NCBI RefSeq assembly: GCF_017591425.1
Contig: NW_024467121.1
Span: forward strand, 25,308,707 to 25,372,706
Length of the DNA: 64,000 nt
Direction of reading: 5' to 3'
Source: Ochotona curzoniae
Taxonomy: Eukaryota > Chordata > Mammalia > Lagomorpha > Ochotonidae
Shown here: positions 36,501 through 46,080 of the stretch, piece after piece
How positions within the stretch are numbered: position 1 is the stretch's first letter
Layout of the letters: every line of letters begins with the position of its first letter
Translations under genes and position numbers: made by a program
Notes under the pieces: model-generated
The model's input: only the letters and a program-made list of their open reading frames with translations
Told to the model about the DNA's origin: nothing
Databases searched by the model: none

Positions 36501-36939
36501 GGAAGTATGCATTGTAAAGATGAAAGGGGAAAAAAAGGCAGGCAGGAGATGAGGGGAGGGAGAGAGCATGACCAAGTGCTTAAAATTGTGTATATGAAAG
36601 ACATGAAATCTATTCTGCTTATATAAATAAGTAAATCAACAAAACAAAGAAGAAAGAAGATGAAGAAAAGCATTCTTAAGTTGACAGGAATTTGATAATT
36701 GATATGAGCATTACAGTGAAATTTTAAACATCTTATTTTGAATTTTAGATGTACAGAAAAGATACAACACTGCAGAAAATTTCTATTGGTGCTTTACTCA
36801 ACTTTGTTTAACATTAGAATCTTACATGATCCTGATATAACTATTCAGACAGAAAATTAACATTGGTAGAAAAATATTAGCAAAGTCACAAACTTTATTC
36901 AGATTACATCTTGGTTTTCACTGTTGATTCTGAATTGTT
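36501..36939. other. Intronic stretch without recognised elements
   Basis: Starts with a purine-rich segment (36525-36570) adjoining the CSINE tail, then AT-rich DNA. Confidence 0.5.
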
Positions 36940-37055
36940 CAAGAGCAGGAATAGTGTTATTGCTAATTTTCATATCAAGAGTGGACCGTGGTCAGTGTGT
37001 TCCAGAGTCGGTGATCAGTGAAATAAGTAAATGAATGAATGTGCTTCAATCCCCT
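36940..37055 (+). mobile_element. Possible L2 3' end
   Basis: AAGAGCAGGAATAGTGTTAT followed by GTGATCAGTGAAATAAGTAA and ATGAATGAATG resembles the last 100 bp of L2. The match is weak. Confidence 0.35.
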
Positions 37056-37321
37056 GCTACTCCCTGTGTGAATTTGTGTGTAGATGTTTCACAGGCTTAG
37101 AAGTACATGTGAAAAGCCACTTAGGCTGTGATCTGAATGAATGCAGTTCAGAACTGAATTCTACACTAAACTTTGTGAAGACTAAGCATTTACAACTGTG
37201 AAAAATGTTCAGAAGCAAAACAAGCACATTAGAAAGGAAATATGAGTATGTTAGAGTAAATGAGTGTGTTAGGAAGATATAGTAGAATCCGTGAAATGAA
37301 CAAAAAGCATAATGCTATTTT

Positions 37322-37425
37322 CTGTTTGTGTGTATACGCATGAAGGTTTGTACCTGTGCATTCATGTGCTCATGTGGGCGTGTGCTTGTGTGTATGGGTG
37401 TGCGTGCCTGTGCCTGTGTACTCTA
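37322..37425 (+). repeat. GT-rich degenerate tract upstream of the exon
   Basis: This is about 100 bp of imperfect TG repeats broken by TACG, CATG and CCTG interruptions. In RGS7 pre-mRNA it would read as a GU-rich element about 510 nt upstream of the exon. GU-rich tracts are known binding sites for TDP-43 and CELF proteins, so a role in splicing is possible but unproven. Confidence 0.75.
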
Positions 37426-37753
37426 CCCTACTTTACGTGCCTCTGTAAGACAAACAGCAGCTTTGGAAGCTGATCTTGTGATCTTGGCAGATTTTAGCAC
37501 TTACACATTGAACCAAATCACAGAAACACTCGTTTGGTGAGGGAAGTTAAACAGATGTTGCCAAGACTCATATTTTCTTTTACTACTGAGTTCGGTAGAG
37601 ATGTTAATGAAGTGTGGTTTTACTGTCACAATGGCTATAACAACTTCAGATGGAAACACTCTCTTTTATTTCAATCTTTTTACAAAGAACATGAGAATAA
37701 GAGGCAAACTCAGAGTGATTTCTATTAGTAGCTTAATGGATCCCAAGGTAGCC

Positions 37754-37787
37754 TTTTTTTTTTTTTTTTACTGTTTTATTTTTTCAG
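37754..37787 (+). other. Decoy or alternative 3' splice site
   Basis: A nearly unbroken T-run is followed by ACTGTTTTATTTTTTCAG, giving an acceptor-like site with AG at 37786-37787, 145 nt upstream of the true exon start. If it were used with a phase-0 upstream exon, reading from 37788 would reach TGA at the twelfth codon. It may be a silent decoy or a low-level alternative site. The sequence cannot decide between these. Confidence 0.5.
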
Positions 37788-37897
37788 CTCCTGTTAACCA
37801 CACTTAAGTTTATGATGTCATGAAGTCTAGAAAAGTATCATTCTCAGTTGGGTTTACAAAAGTCTGATGGTAACAGGTTGATTTCAAAAAGTTTAAC

Positions 37898-37932
37898 TTT
37901 CTAAACTTTCTAACTACTTTCTTGTTGTTTAG
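37898..37932 (+). other. RGS7: 3' splice site of the RGS7 exon
   Basis: The tract before the exon is pyrimidine-rich, with the text CTTTCTTGTTGTTTAG just before the ATG codon. The AG is at 37931-37932 and no other AG lies between it and the candidate branch point. The tract is weaker than the uninterrupted T-run of the decoy site at 37754-37787. Confidence 0.93.
37910..37914 (+). other. Candidate branch point
   Basis: CTAAC matches the mammalian yUnAy branch-point consensus. Its adenosine at 37913 lies 20 nt upstream of the exon, within the usual range. A second candidate, CTAAA at 37901, is weaker. No lariat evidence is available. Confidence 0.6.
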
Positions 37933-38029
37933 ATGGAAGACGTCATAGCACGCATGCAAGATGAAAAAAATGGAATTCCCATTCGTACTGTCAAAAGTTT
38001 TCTTTCCAAGATACCTAGTGTCTTCTCTG
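37933..38029 (+). CDS. RGS7: RGS7 internal exon (start of DEP-domain region)
   Basis: The 97-bp exon translates from its first base as [14 protein letters not shown], then IPIR, then [14 protein letters not shown], and ends one base into a glycine codon. I recognise this as the RGS7 segment around residues 27-58. RGS6 is the nearest paralogue, but I recall its segment as starting with Ile and ending VVTG, so RGS7 fits better. RGS7 belongs to the R7 RGS family: it speeds GTP hydrolysis by Gi/o alpha subunits in neurons, binds Gbeta5, and uses its N-terminal DEP/DHEX region to bind the membrane anchors R7BP and GPR158/GPR179. This exon covers the lead-in and first helix of DEP. It enters in phase 0 and leaves in phase 1, so skipping it would shift the frame. 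Both splice sites are intact and there is no stop. It is too short for a usual ORF scan. The adjoining exons lie outside the window. Confidence 0.95.
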
Positions 38030-38035
38030 GTAAGT
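38030..38035 (+). other. RGS7: 5' splice site of the RGS7 exon
   Basis: The exon ends in CTCTG and the intron begins GTAAGT, a perfect match to the U1 consensus over the first six intronic bases. Confidence 0.95.
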
Positions 38036-39770
38036 TTGCATTCAGAACAGCTTCTTTTCTACAGCACTTGCCATGTGTGAAATAGTATTATTGTACGATG
38101 AAATGTTTCAGTGAAAAATTAGTTCTAATGCAACGGTTATCCTCAACTCCTCAGAGCTGAGCAGTGGCCAAACTACAGAGAGCAGGGAGGACAGGCAGGG
38201 GTAAATGGAAATGGATCAGGCTATAAGGATTTTTGAAAACTCACCAAGGGCACCTGATTCTTGTGTATGAGGAAACAGGAGCACTTTGAAATTTTTTGCA
38301 GAGTGTGTTATCATGTTCAGCAAGGGATACAGTCACGGTGGTAGTTACAAAGCCATAATTTCACAGCCATAGTTTGCGTTTTGAAGGTCTTAATATGCGG
38401 GAACTTGGGGAATAGAAGAGAAATCATGAGGATTTGATGAATAACTGGGCACATAAAGACATGCCCAAGCATTTTTTCTTGTCATTTTTCATTCAGTGTT
38501 TGAGAAATAAAGGAATCAGGACTAGAAAGATGGAAGCTTCCTGGGGAAGGAAGTCACTAGAAAAGTCTAAGAAGAAAGTGGAGAACACTAAGGGTAAACT
38601 CTGCCATGCAGCAGTGCAGGTTGGCTTGGGGACTGAGGCATATACCAGCCTAAACCCAGTCCAGCTTAGGAAAGAGTCTAGGTCAGTTGGACCAGCACCT
38701 TGGCTTGAGGTCAGGTGGACCAGACTTTTCAGCAAGGTATTAGAACAAGGAGGCTGGGCACAGGCAAGGAGAGTGGTTGCTGAAATTTACAAAGAAGGTT
38801 GTGTGATGCTTCTCACGAACCACAGTCTTGTGGGAAGGCCAGTGACTGGGAGGATTTCCACTTACCAAAGAGGAGAGATTCAGGGCTTGGGTAACCCAAG
38901 AGTTGGGGTTTGATTGTGTCATATTGCTCTCAGAGAGAAAAGAGGAGCTTGGTAAAAAAGATGCTAAGGTTTTCTAACTCTGTGTTCTCATAAGCCATGG
39001 TTTTTGTCTATATCCTTTATCCCCGGAGAAACCTTACATTTCCTGCAGGCAAGGAATTAGAGAGTTAATTTCACATCTGACTACAAATTTGAAACTATAA
39101 TTCCTATTTGTTCAGCTACTACAAGGGATGAAATTATTTCCTTTGGAAACTAGGCTGATAAATACGCTAATGTTCCCATGCGAATTGTGATGTGTGATCC
39201 ATTCAGCTGCACATAGCCTATCTAAAGACATTCCAGTTTGGGAATTTTATGACAATATGCAAGGTCACAAAAAAAGCTTTGCTCCTGGAATTAAAAATGG
39301 AGTGCAAGTTTGAGTTATTGTTTCACATTGTGATGTCTAAAGTTTTTGTCTGACTTCTCCGGAAATCATACCTCAAGAGCAATCTGTTGGAAAATTCTTG
39401 ACAGAATTAATCTTTCCATTAAGATCTTAATTGAAAAGTGGGATTGGATATACTGGATGAAATTGAATCCTAAAATCTCTGATAATTGTTTTAATGCTCA
39501 CTAATATAAAACTAATAAGATAGCTATTAAATTAAGGGGCTATAAATCATATTATTTGTATTAATATAATTAGATTCAACTTGCCCTTCTACATTCCCTA
39601 GAAATTTTTTCAGGAGCTCTGTGCTTCATGACTTCAGCTAGATAGATTGCTGCAGATTTAATTCTTGTGTCCACTGTTCTCTCTAGTATCTAGCAGCCTT
39701 TTTATAGTAATATTTTCAAACTATAGTAGTAGTCTTAAACCCCGTCCACTAAACTAGAAAATTTAAAAGC
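38036..39770. other. Intronic stretch just downstream of the exon
   Basis: No repeat recognised over 1.7 kb. The longest + strand open frame outside repeats (38434-38913, 159 residues) lies here, beginning MMNNWAHKDMPKH. It has no recognised domain, no signal and no splice context, and a minus-strand frame overlaps it, so I do not call it a gene. Confidence 0.5.
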
Positions 39771-40104
39771 TTTTTTTTGTTAGGATGTTTTATTTTTATT
39801 GAAAAAGAAGATTTGCGGATAGAAGCAGATATAGGGAGAAAGCTCTTCTATCTGCTGGTTCACTCCCCAACTGGCTGTGATGGCTGTGATGGCTGGAGCT
39901 GAGCCAAAGCCAAGAGCCAGGAGCTTCTTCTGGATCTCCCACACGAGTGCAGGATCTCAAGTTGGGATCCTACTAGATTGCTTTCCTAGGCTACAGGCAG
40001 GGATCTGGATGGGAAATGGGGCAGATAGGACATGAACTGGTGCTCACATGGCATCCTGTCACTTGCAAGGAGAGGTTTTAGCCACTAGGCCATTGTGCCA
40101 GCCC
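39771..40104 (-). mobile_element. Young CSINE, first repeat of this class downstream of the exon
   Basis: Runs from the T-rich tail through TGCTGGTTCACTCCCCAACT, AGAGCCAGGAGCTTCTTCTG and GTGCTCACATGGCATCCTGT to the head TTTTAGCCACTAGGCCATTG. A GATGGCTGT unit is tandemly repeated near 39876-39895. It is inverted relative to the CSINE upstream of the exon. Confidence 0.97.
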
Positions 40105-40310
40105 CTCCATATCTTGTTTTAGTGTGCTGTCATTTACATGATTTGACTTGGCGAAGTCCTATTTATAATTATATAACAAATGCTATATTATCCACACAAT
40201 TTCTTTCCTATCTCTATATATTAAATACCACAAACGAGAGAAAGTAATTGCCTTTTTTTTTGTTCTGGCTTAATTTTGCTTGTCATATTATTCTTTATTT
40301 GCATCCATTG

Positions 40311-40397
40311 ATTTCAGAGATTTGTCTATATATTTAAAAGGAAGAGTTATAGAGAGAGGGAGAGAGAGAAAAAGGGAGGTAGTGAGAAAGGTCTTTT
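40311..40397 (-). mobile_element. CSINE, tail part (split element)
   Basis: TATATATTTAAAAGGAAGAG followed by GTTATAGAGAGAGGGAGAGA is the tail-proximal part of a minus-strand CSINE. The element resumes at 40706 after an L1 insertion. Confidence 0.72.
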
Positions 40398-40705
40398 GCT
40401 TTTTGTTGTTGTTACTTTCCATGATAAGGTTTATAGGTATGGTGATTTCCCTCTGCCTACCCCATTTCCTCCCTTCCCATTATCCCCACCTCGCCACCAT
40501 TTTCCCCCATGTTATCACAGTAGTATAGTCCTTTACTAGCAGGTGTAAGTTTAACATTCTGCTATTTAAAAGTGTATCATGGCACTGCATGTATAAGCAG
40601 AAGTAGACAATCTAGTGTCATAGTGCCAAGGTGTATTGAACTGTTTCACTTGGAGTCCTCCTTTTATTCAGGAGATGAGATGCATACTACAATATATCTT
40701 CACAA
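40398..40705 (-). mobile_element. L1 3' UTR fragment inserted in the CSINE
   Basis: From the + strand, a T-rich start is followed by a C-rich tract, CCTACCCCATTTCCTCCCTT and TCCCCACCTCGCCACC, the complement of the G-rich polypurine tract typical of L1 3' UTRs. Its length of about 300 bp suits a 5'-truncated L1 insertion. No coding part remains. Confidence 0.6.
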
Positions 40706-40895
40706 AAAGATCCTCTGTGTTCTGGCTTACTCTCTAAATGGCTGCAATGGCAGGGGCTGGGCAAGACTGAAGCCAGGAGCCAGGAGCTTCTTCTGTGTCT
40801 TTGACTAGAGTGCAGAGGCCCAAGCACTTGGGCCATCCTCGATTGCTTTCCCTGGGCTATTAAGAGGGAGTTATTTAGGGCACATGACTTCTCCC
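40706..40895 (-). mobile_element. CSINE, head part (split element)
   Basis: Continues with TGTTCTGGCTTACTCTCTAA, GAAGCCAGGAGCCAGGAGCT, CCCAAGCACTTGGGCCATCC and CTATTAAGAGGGAGTTATTT. The final head segment is worn. Confidence 0.85.
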
Positions 40896-41747
40896 TTACA
40901 TATCTATTTTCTTCATTTTTCCCTCATTTTCTAATTATTTTTCTGCTTTTCCTTGCCTTTTTTCAGTGTTGGTGTGAGTGTGTGGTGCTGGTAATGTCAT
41001 TGGTGTGAATATTGCTTGGAGGCGTAGTTTGCAGGTAAAGAATAAGCCATTAAGACATATCTGAGAAGGACATATTATATGTTCGGAGGTTGATTAGTCT
41101 AGAATTCTCTCCACTCAGGGAGTCATCTGGGCCTTTAGCTGAATCTGTCCATCATAATATAAGATGAAAGAGGAAGTTCAAATATTACTGCATTAGTTTC
41201 AAAAGTGCCCATGGAATTTTTACACAAGGATCTCTTCAAATTACAAAAAATAACTGTAAAGCTAGAAGTATGTTTGCAGATTTTGTGAGGATTTTCTCTA
41301 AATGAATCCCGTAAGTATTATTCTTGCATGTTAGCTGTTTTCCTAGCCTTCATATTCTATAACTTACAATGTTTATTCATTCTCTCATCTGAAAATCTTT
41401 GTTAAAAGAAACCGTGACTATCGTGTCTGCTGAAAATCCTTTATATTTCAACTCTGAACAGAGATCTAAATCTAAATGGGAACAAAGAAATTGATGAACA
41501 AAAGAGGAAATGATTAATTTTACCTTTTGCAGAATATAAGGTCCATTGTTGATAGTGTTTTGCAGCTATACCATGGATTTGAATATATACATATTTGAAT
41601 GAACAGAAACTGACCTTGCAAGTTTTCATTTTTAACAAGTGTTTTTTGTACTTTGTTTCCAGAAATTTTATTGAAATGATATGGAATATTATCTGAATAT
41701 AATAATCAATATTTTGGAGAGCTCTAGTATAAGATTTAGTATGTATG
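40896..41747. other. Intronic stretch without recognised elements
   Basis: AT-rich. A 172-residue minus-strand frame that ends here begins inside the next CSINE and is not a gene. Confidence 0.5.
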
Positions 41748-42003
41748 TTTAAAGATTCATTTATTTTTATTGGAGAGGCAGATTTACAGAGAGGAAAGAC
41801 AGAAAGATCTTCTATCTGCTGGTTCACTCCCAAATGGCCGCAGTGGTCAGAGCTGAGCCAGTCTGAAGCCAGGAGCCAGGAACTTTTCCTGAGTCTCCTG
41901 CACACGGGTGCACGGTTCCAAGACTTTGGGCCATCCTCGACTACTTTCCCAGGCTCCAAGCAGGGAGGTGGAAAGGAAGTGGAGCAGCTGGGACATGAAC
42001 TGC
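41748..42003 (-). mobile_element. CSINE, 5'-truncated
   Basis: Low-divergence copy: TTTAAAGATTCATTTATTTT, ATCTGCTGGTTCACTCCCAA, TTTGGGCCATCCTCGACTAC, TTCCCAGGCTCCAAGCAGGG, then an abrupt stop after GGGACATGAACTG. The last head segment of about 60 bp is missing, which is typical of incomplete reverse transcription. Confidence 0.95.
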
Positions 42004-42149
42004 ATGTGGATGATGTGGAATATTGTTCCTTAATAGGACTCTTGCTCTGTTTTCTTTCTCAAGGTAAGTTTTCATAGGTTCAGTTGTGAATTTCGTGTAT
42101 CTTCCAAAATGAGTGAATCTCTTCCCATAAACTCCAAAAAAGTAAGATT

Positions 42150-43280
42150 CAATACATTGTTTCTGCTTAAATATTCCAAATACGCCTCAAACTCAACCTT
42201 TTCCAGAACTGAATTTCATAATCTTAACTTCAGCCTTTTTTCCTGTTTTCTCTCTTGGTAAAGGTATTGTAGAATACAAATTCTGAAGTCACTTTTACTT
42301 TCTATGAACTCCTCAACTCAGAACTTTCCTGCCAGCGTTGTTTTCTAAGTAGCTGTGAAATACTTTAGTTCTGGCCATCTCCTGTTACATAGCTCTGATC
42401 CAAAGTATCATTGCTGCCCACCTGAACCATGGCATCAACTTCCAACTAGCCTCAACATCTGTTCTCAAAATCATTTGACCTGGGACCTATCATCAGTGCC
42501 AGTAAATTGTAAAAGTCACCACAAAAAGAAAGTACTTTGAACTTCAAGAGACAGTAAATTCTGGGGAAATGATTAGGAAAAGCATGCAGCAGGGGTCACT
42601 AATGGCAGCTATGTGTTATTTTAGTAGCATTGATTTGACCGCTCTCATATTACTGTTGACTCCCAGGTATGTTGACAGTATTTTCTTAGTGGTGCTGTAG
42701 AAAATCTATGCCCTGTTTTTAGGCAAAAGAGAGTAAAGCAGAGAATCCTTCTTGCAGCTTCCATCCCTCTGTTGCTTGCCGCTCACAATAATCAGTATAC
42801 CAGAACGGCATAGTTTGTTGTAATATATAAAAACCCTTTTACTCCCAAGCAAAAATATGATCTGTCCCTACCTGCCTATCAGATCACTTGGTGTTTCTTG
42901 ACTCTAGCTGTATAGATCATTCTTCAGTTCCTGGCATTCCCAAGCTGCCTCTTACCTCCTGGGTTTTCCACTGCTGTGCCTCTTTATCTGAAATGCTTTT
43001 CCTCTTGGTCCTTCTTTAGACTTCTTTAGTTCTTAGATTTCATTCATATTAGCTCTACCCTTGTTTCTTTTCTTATATGCTCTCATAAATCTACACTGTT
43101 TTCTTTCTGTGTAATTATTCTATTTTATAATTATAAAACCATTAGTGATTGTATTTAATTAGTATCTGTCTTCCAGGCAACAATGTAGACTCTGAGAGGT
43201 TTCCATATGCTCACCATTGTGCTCCCAGCAGCAAAAAATAACATCCAACAAAGGAGGTATTCATTAAATGTGTTTGCAGA
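42150..43280 (+). mobile_element. L2 LINE, 3' region
   Basis: The collinear landmarks are degenerate but long-ranging: GCCCACCTGAACCATGGCAT, ATCTGTCCCTACCTGCC, TCTTTATCTGAAATGCTTTT, CCTCTTGGTCCTTCTTTAGA, ATTAGTATCTGTCTTCCAGG, and GTATTCATTAAATGTGTTTG at the end. L2 is an ancient non-LTR retrotransposon that is no longer active in eutherians. Confidence 0.72.
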
Positions 43281-43366
43281 TAACTAATTATTAATTATCA
43301 TATACTTTAAAAGGTGGTATCTGTGTGTGAATTGAGAAAGCAGACACACTTTTATGTGGTTTTTTT

Positions 43367-43386
43367 GTTATATATATATATATAGT
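43367..43386. repeat. (TA)n microsatellite
   Basis: A short TATATA run near the end of a stretch with no other recognised element (43281-43699). Confidence 0.85.
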
Positions 43387-43699
43387 ATTGTTAACTTTTT
43401 CCATTTAAATGGTTTTCAAGCTGATAAAACATTATATGAAGTTATTTAATTCATTGTATAAATCATATTTATAAGAACATAGGAATTAATCCCTTGTTTT
43501 TTTCATGAAGTGGTATCTGGATTTTGTTGTTCCATTGATAATAATAAACACACCACAGATATGTGTTGTAACATTTTGGTTATGCCTGGAGCTCCATTGA
43601 AAACATTATTTCTTTTCTTGAGAGATTCACTCTCGAGTCAGTGAAGCGATAAATAAATGAAGTGAGACAATTTGCATCATCAAAATAGATCCATAATAT

Positions 43700-43990
43700 T
43701 GCCAGAGTGTGTGGAATCTTACCCAGGCAACTGAGTCAGAGATATTTCTTGGAGGTGACCTCTGAGGTGTTTGTTAAGCATGAGTCAGAATTAGCCAGGA
43801 TAAAAAGGAGCACTGTGCATCAACTCCAGCAGGTTGAAGGACGTGGTGAACTGAGTGAATTAAGTGATGTCTAGGCAAGCGTGACCTCTTTGGTGAGTGC
43901 GTGGAAGACCATCTGGGGAGGACAGCAGAAAGTGATAACTAGAATTTCAAGGAGTTAACATTCTACCCAAAGCAGAGTAGTGTAAGGAGC
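43700..43990 (-). mobile_element. Possible L2 fragment
   Basis: TTGGAGGTGACCTCTGAGGT, followed by TAAGCATGAGTCAGAATTAG and CCAGGATAAAAAGGAG, resembles the complement of an L2 3' segment. No further support. Confidence 0.38.
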
Positions 43991-44028
43991 AGTGGACATG
44001 TTTGAAATAGAAAAGTAAAATTAACACT

Positions 44029-44350
44029 TTAAAAAAATATATTTATGTTTATTTGAATAGCAGATTTAGCAGAGAGACAGTGAGAGAAGACTTTCATCCA
44101 CTGGTTTATTCCCCACATGGCTGCATGGCCAGACCTTTGCTGAGCCTAAGCTGGGAGCCAGGAGATTGTTCTGGCTCCTGGCATGGTTATGGAGTCACAA
44201 AAACTTTGGACATCCTCCACAACTTTCTCATGTCCATAAAAACAGAGAGCTGGATTGGAAGTAGATCAGCCAGGACACTGATTGAAGCAACATATGAGAT
44301 GTTGGCACCACAGTGTGGCAGATTAGCCCGCAGTACCACTGTGCTGGTCT
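44029..44350 (-). mobile_element. CSINE
   Basis: TATATTTATGTTTATTTGAA, TCCACTGGTTTATTCCCCAC, CTAAGCTGGGAGCCAGGAGA, GGATTGGAAGTAGATCAGCC and the head GCAGTACCACTGTGCTGG. The + strand 143-residue frame spanning it is an artefact. Confidence 0.9.
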
Positions 44351-46069
44351 CTATATTATTGAGGAGAATTTTTCACACTGGTTCTCAAGACTTAGGGTTT
44401 AGGAGATCATTTTTTTGCCCCATTTCCCTATCCGCTCTGCCCCATTTCCTCTCACAGATTTGTTGTTCTTCTCAGCAAAATTGACAAATAAAAGAAACTT
44501 TTATTGGCGACACATTGATGTTTTTTTAGTTGTATAGAAATGCAGTTATAATTTTGTATTGCAAGATATGAAATAATTATGTGTACTTTATTATTTATTT
44601 GATCATGTTTGGAGTCAATTTGAAGATGCCAAGTGGAAGCAACATGTAATATTTTTCTGCTTGTGGTAGGCTGTTTTTCAGAGGCTAAGGCATTCCTTTC
44701 TGAAGCTGGCAGTCCTCTAGGAGGATTTTCCATCTGCCATAGGAGGAACCGTCATGAACATGACAGTAATTAAGAGAGAAACGGATCACTTTTGAGATCC
44801 ATTAAAGTAGTTTGTCAGATATTTCTTTTATAACTTCCCAAATAAACTCAAGAATACAAATAGAAAATTTAGGAGATGGAAATAAGAAAGAATAAAACTA
44901 CTGACAGCTCAGTTGTAAAAATGTCCTTGGGGAAAACAAGAAATATTAACAGGATCCGAAAGAGACATGAATATGTGGATGAAATTCGTCCTTTCTTTGA
45001 ACGTATCTTTTCTGACAGTGCTGAGTTGCCAGCCACACAGCCAGCCAAGCTGAGAATGAGAAGAGCTGAGATGCCACACAATCAAATAGAAATTATCTTA
45101 AAGTGAAATTATCTTTGAGTGATTCTAGAGCCTCTAATAATTGTTATTCTTCACTGAGTTCTCTGGAAAAGATTCAAAGAAACATACCTAGTTCTCCTCC
45201 TTTAGTGGGACTTTCATAGGAGTCAGAATGTGCAAGCATGTAGCAAATAAGCTATAAGGAAATATGTGAGAATGTAGCTTCTCTTTTAGATTTTGAAGAG
45301 AATGGAAACGTACATTATTTAATTCTTAAAACCATTGAGGCATTTCTACAAACAAAAGTACCATCTGTGGCAGTGTTTTGGGTCTATATAGACATGGTAA
45401 AGAAGCAACGTAAAAGGCAGAAAACATAGTGCTAGCAAAAACAAACACCATTCTAGAAATCTGGGAAATCCCAGCTGGTGTTGAATTTTATCTTAGATAG
45501 CATTTAAATGTTGTCTTTGTAGACATCTGGAATCTTCAGATGTGTCTGCAATGTCAAACTATACTGAAAAGTGAAAAAGCTCGAGCAAAAAAGGAAAAAA
45601 GGGGGACTGGCGGATGAGGACACTGGGACTGGCTATGAGGAATTCCAGGAACTTATTCAGAGAGATTAAGTCAGCCATGTAAGAGTTAAACATAAATTAG
45701 AAAAAAGAAAGTTAAGCCAGTATTTTGGAGAACAAGATCAGGACTATTAAGGACCTTGAGAGGGATCAGGGGTATCAATTAGTCTAGTCCCTGATGTCAG
45801 TACCCCAAAATTCTCCTGGATCAACAAAACTGCATTTAATCTTGTGAAAGATATTGAGATGACATGGAAGGAGACCCAGAAAATCGCCTCCCTCCTATTC
45901 AAAATTGTATAAATAAGGGCAAATCAGCTAAAATTAAATTAGGATTATTTCAGGTTATTTTAATCCAGGTAGAAGTCACTCACAGAGCTTTAAAAGATTT
46001 ATTAAAAGTCAATCTTTTGAGAAGGCAATTTTGGGACATAAGAGGTAAAAGTCAATAAAAATTAAAAGG
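44351..46069. other. Intronic stretch without recognised elements (1.7 kb)
   Basis: A 76-residue + strand frame at 44876-45106 is opposed by a 70-residue minus-strand frame. Neither is recognised. From 45590 to 46060 the DNA is purine-rich with a 64-residue + strand frame starting MEGDPENRLPPIQ. This could be part of an old retroelement or a pseudogene, but I cannot name one. Confidence 0.4.
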
Positions 46070-46080
46070 TAGAACTTGTA

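Larger units (their letters stand above)
1..37932 (+). other. RGS7: RGS7 intron, 3' part (upstream of the exon)
   Basis: This region is intronic by inference, because it runs without another recognisable exon up to the acceptor of the RGS7 exon. I looked for the preceding RGS7 coding segment and did not find it, so the intron extends beyond the left edge. Human RGS7 is known to span several hundred kilobases. The content is AT-rich and dominated by CSINE, L1, MIR, MaLR and DNA-transposon relics. Confidence 0.85.

Noticed and set aside
37933..38029. RGS6 as the identity of the exon
   Set aside because: The Met start, the DEKNGIP segment and the PSVFS end fit RGS7. The RGS6 segment as I recall it differs at several of these positions.
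41441..41959. 172-residue minus-strand open frame, the longest in the window
   Set aside because: Its start lies inside the CSINE at 41748-42003 and the rest is AT-rich intron. There is no domain or conservation signal.
44053..44484. 143-residue + strand open frame
   Set aside because: It is the antisense reading of a CSINE.
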